DNA from: Bifidobacterium breve
GTDB taxonomy: Bacteria > Actinomycetota > Actinomycetes > S36-B12
DNA length: 7,402 nt
Direction of reading: 5' to 3'
Assembly: GCA_945885645.1 (NCBI GenBank)
Contig: CAMCYV010000073.1
Span: forward strand, 1 to 7,402
Position numbers and translations under genes: made by a program. The notes below the pieces were generated by a model, which ran no database searches, was not told the DNA's origin, and was given only the letters and a program-made list of their open reading frames with translations. Shown here in pieces: positions 5,739-7,402 of the stretch. The number at the start of each line of letters is the position of its first letter. The stretch's first letter is position 1.

Positions 5739-6611
5739 CTATACGCCCATTGGGTGCCACACGGTTTTTATCTCCGTGAAAGCTCGAATTCTGGAAAGTG
5801 TTGGGGTTGCTTGCCAGTTGGGGTTGATTGGGGCTTTGCGCACTCGCTTGACACTTCCGGCGGCCTCAACCTCAAGGGATGTGAGCAGATCGGGGTCGGT
5901 GATTCCAGTGAGGTCGAGGGCGTTGACATCAAGGTGACTTGCAAGTGAGGGCATGATTTCTGCAGGATCACCAGTGAGAATGTTGATATTGCCGGCGACA
6001 ACATCACTGGTTGCTAGGCATTCACTGAGTGTGATCGCTGGGATGGGTGAGTTGGTGCTTGCAATCACGATCACTGAGTTGCCGCTAACGAGAATTGGCG
6101 CAATGACACTGATGAGCCCCAGCAGGCTGGAATCTTGTGGAGCAACTGCTGCAACGACACCTGTTGGTTCGGGAATGCTGAAGTTGAAAAATGGTCCGGC
6201 GACAGGGTTGGTGTTTCCGAGTACTTGAGAGTACTTATCCGCCCAGCCGGCGTACCAAACAACACGATCAATTGCTTGATCGGTTTGCGCTGCCGCTTTT
6301 TTGTTACTGGTGCCTTCGGCGTCCTGAATGTCGTTGATGAATTGGTCTCTACGACCTTCCATTACTTCCGCAATCCGGTAGAGAACCTGTCCGCGGTTGT
6401 ATGCGGTTGCTTTAGACCACGAGTTGAATCCGGTGCGCGCAGAAATAACAGCATCGCGGGCATCTTTTCTACTCGCTTTTGCAATATTGGCTAGGAACTC
6501 ACCGCGGGTATTGACGACCTCGTAGGTGCGGCCTGACTCGCTACGGGGGAATGCTCCGCCAATAAAAAGTTTGTGGGTTTTGCGAACTTCAACCCGGTCA
6601 TTGCCGATCAT
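5739..6611 (-). CDS. Short ALDH-like protein (ALDH16 C-terminal-domain type), no catalytic domain
   Basis: The 290-residue product matches only the NAD-binding half of an aldehyde dehydrogenase. It opens with KLFIGGAFPRSESGRTY (14-30), followed by SRKDARDAV and a helix with WSKATAYNRGQVLYRIAE (65-82), then WYAGWADKY (119-127), then EPTGVVAAVAPQDSSLLG (148-165). The catalytic Asn of PWNFP is replaced (PQDSS), the NAD-contacting Lys of VxKPxE is lost (VIVIASTNSP, 180-190), and the region with the nucleophilic Cys is absent. It should be a non-enzymatic partner. The wording of these segments matches the second, truncated ALDH domain of ALDH16 proteins as I recall them. Its ATG overlaps the stop of the complete ALDH by ATGA, so the two are probably made together in fixed ratio. 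A degraded duplicate is the alternative but fits less well with the intact reading frame and coupling. Confidence 0.83.
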   Translation of the reverse strand: MIGNDRVEVRKTHKLFIGGAFPRSESGRTYEVVNTRGEFLANIAKASRKDARDAVISARTGFNSWSKATAYNRGQVLYRIAEVMEGRRDQFINDIQDAEGTSNKKAAAQTDQAIDRVVWYAGWADKYSQVLGNTNPVAGPFFNFSIPEPTGVVAAVAPQDSSLLGLISVIAPILVSGNSVIVIASTNSPIPAITLSECLATSDVVAGNINILTGDPAEIMPSLASHLDVNALDLTGITDPDLLTSLEVEAAGSVKRVRKAPINPNWQATPTLSRIRAFTEIKTVWHPMGV

Positions 6612-7402
6612 GAACTCTCCTCGCTCGTGAGGTAGGCGCCCAAACCTTGAATGCCACCTTCGCGGCCAAAGCCGGATTCTTTGAAACCGCCGAATGGGCT
6701 GGCCGGATCAAATCTGTTGAATGTATTCGCCCAAACAACACCTGCGCGAACCTTATTAGCCATCGAGAGAATCCGACTTCCCTTTTCCGTCCAAATTCCA
6801 GCGCTGAGGCCGTAGGGGGTGTTATTTGCTTTTTCAATCGCTTCATCAGGTGTCCTGAAAGTGAGGACGCTGAGTACGGGACCGAATATCTCTTCTCTTG
6901 CAATCCGGTGCGCCTGGGTGACATTGGTAAATATTGTTGGGGCGAACCAAAATCCCTTCTCGGGGATTGCGCAGTTAGGACTCCAACGTTGTGCGCCTTC
7001 CTCGTCACCACTTTTCGTGAGGTCAATGATTCGGTTGAGTTGCTCGCGTGAGTTGATGGCTCCAATATCAGTGTTTTTGTCTAATGGGTCACCAAGGCGC
7101 AGCGTTTGGAGTCTGCGCTTGAGGGATTCAATTGTTTGTTCCGCGATACTTTCTTGCAGGAGCAGTCGGCTTCCGGCGCAGCAGACGTGACCCTGATTGA
7201 AGTAGATCCCGTTGACGATTCCTTCGACGGCTTGGTCGATTGGGGCGTCATCGAAAACAATATTTGCCGCCTTGCCACCCAATTCGAGGGTTAAACGTTT
7301 GTTGCTTCCCGCAATCTGGCGTTGGATTGCTTGGCCCACCGCGGTACTGCCGGTAAAGGCAATCTTGTTGACATCAGGGTGTTCAACGAGCATACGGCCG
7401 GT
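6608..7402 (-). CDS. Aldehyde dehydrogenase, C-terminal part (5' end outside window)
   Basis: The frame is open to base 7402 and shows 264 residues, about the last 55% of a typical 480-residue ALDH. Numbering from the Met at 7393: FTGSTAVG at 13-20 (nucleotide-binding loop), LELGGK at 36-41 with general base Glu37, FNQGHVCCAGSR at 65-76 with nucleophile Cys71, EEIFGPVLSV (the EIFGPV motif) and SPFGGFKESGFGREGG near the C terminus. The usual Gln two before the nucleophilic Cys is His here. The chemistry is NAD(P)+-dependent oxidation of an aldehyde to an acid. In a nucleoside-use locus acetaldehyde from deoxyribose-5-phosphate cleavage is the most plausible substrate, but this is inference. 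It overlaps the short ALDH-like gene by 4 bases. The Met at 7393 is internal, not a real start, because conserved ALDH sequence continues to the edge (TGRMLVEHPDV). Confidence 0.92.
   Translation of the reverse strand, partial: TGRMLVEHPDVNKIAFTGSTAVGQAIQRQIAGSNKRLTLELGGKAANIVFDDAPIDQAVEGIVNGIYFNQGHVCCAGSRLLLQESIAEQTIESLKRRLQTLRLGDPLDKNTDIGAINSREQLNRIIDLTKSGDEEGAQRWSPNCAIPEKGFWFAPTIFTNVTQAHRIAREEIFGPVLSVLTFRTPDEAIEKANNTPYGLSAGIWTEKGSRILSMANKVRAGVVWANTFNRFDPASPFGGFKESGFGREGGIQGLGAYLTSEESS
6617..6622 (-). promoter_or_regulatory. Ribosome binding site of the short ALDH-like gene
   Basis: On the minus strand GAGGAG lies 5 bases before ATG 6611 and within the last codons of the upstream ALDH. Together with the ATGA stop/start overlap (6608-6611) it indicates reinitiation and translational coupling of the two ALDH genes. 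Confidence 0.7.

Noticed and set aside
6219..6236. GAGTACTT repeated with a 10-base period
   Set aside because: It is inside conserved ALDH-like coding sequence (DKYSQVLGN) and is explained by codon coincidence.
5739..6611. Short ALDH-like gene as a frameshifted pseudogene
   Set aside because: The frame is intact for 290 codons, it has a good ribosome site with ATGA coupling, and the missing part matches the natural end of ALDH16 second domains.
1..7402. CRISPR array, tRNA or rRNA genes, insertion sequence ends
   Set aside because: No regularly spaced repeats, clover-leaf-like segments, transposase or terminal inverted repeats were seen; nearly all of the window is coding.

Overview
The window looks like a chromosomal nucleoside-salvage region of an actinobacterium, most likely a moderate-GC member of Microbacteriaceae (freshwater Luna-type lineages would fit). 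The reasons are the actinobacterial form of adenosine deaminase, the moderate GC content, and several genes whose only start signal is a TAnnnT -10 box placed 7-8 bases before the start codon, the pattern of leaderless mRNAs common in actinobacteria. The taxonomy is inference; no rRNA or marker gene is present.

Layout. (1) Bases 1-2446, plus strand: a tight operon of the 3' end of a nucleoside-type ABC permease, cytidine deaminase (cdd), a thymidine/pyrimidine-nucleoside phosphorylase (deoA) and a small cupin that lacks the metal ligands. (2) Bases 2449-3471, minus strand: a polytopic FUSC-like membrane protein that converges on the cupin. (3) Bases 3472-3645: a divergent promoter region with a leaderless-type -10 box for each flanking gene and a tandem 8-bp repeat. 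(4) Bases 3646-5059, plus strand: adenosine deaminase (add) followed by an 89-residue single-pass membrane protein. (5) Bases 5046-5724: a VapBC-type toxin-antitoxin pair. A perfect 10-bp inverted repeat overlaps both the end of the preceding gene and the antitoxin -10 box. (6) Bases 5739-7402, minus strand: a catalytically complete aldehyde dehydrogenase (5' end outside the window) overlapping by ATGA a 290-residue ALDH-like protein that lacks a catalytic domain. The pair resembles an ALDH16 protein split into two genes.

How it fits together. The transporter would import nucleosides, Cdd and Add deaminate cytidine/deoxycytidine and adenosine/deoxyadenosine, and DeoA splits the pyrimidine nucleosides to base and (deoxy)ribose-1-phosphate. 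Deoxyribose phosphate is normally cleaved by DeoC to glyceraldehyde-3-phosphate and acetaldehyde; the ALDH pair is a plausible acetaldehyde-oxidising end of that route, although no deoC is seen here. The toxin-antitoxin module appears to be a separate insertion behind the add operon. The best second-look items are the split ALDH16-like pair, the operator/promoter overlap in the TA module, and the cupin and small membrane protein that accompany the salvage enzymes.
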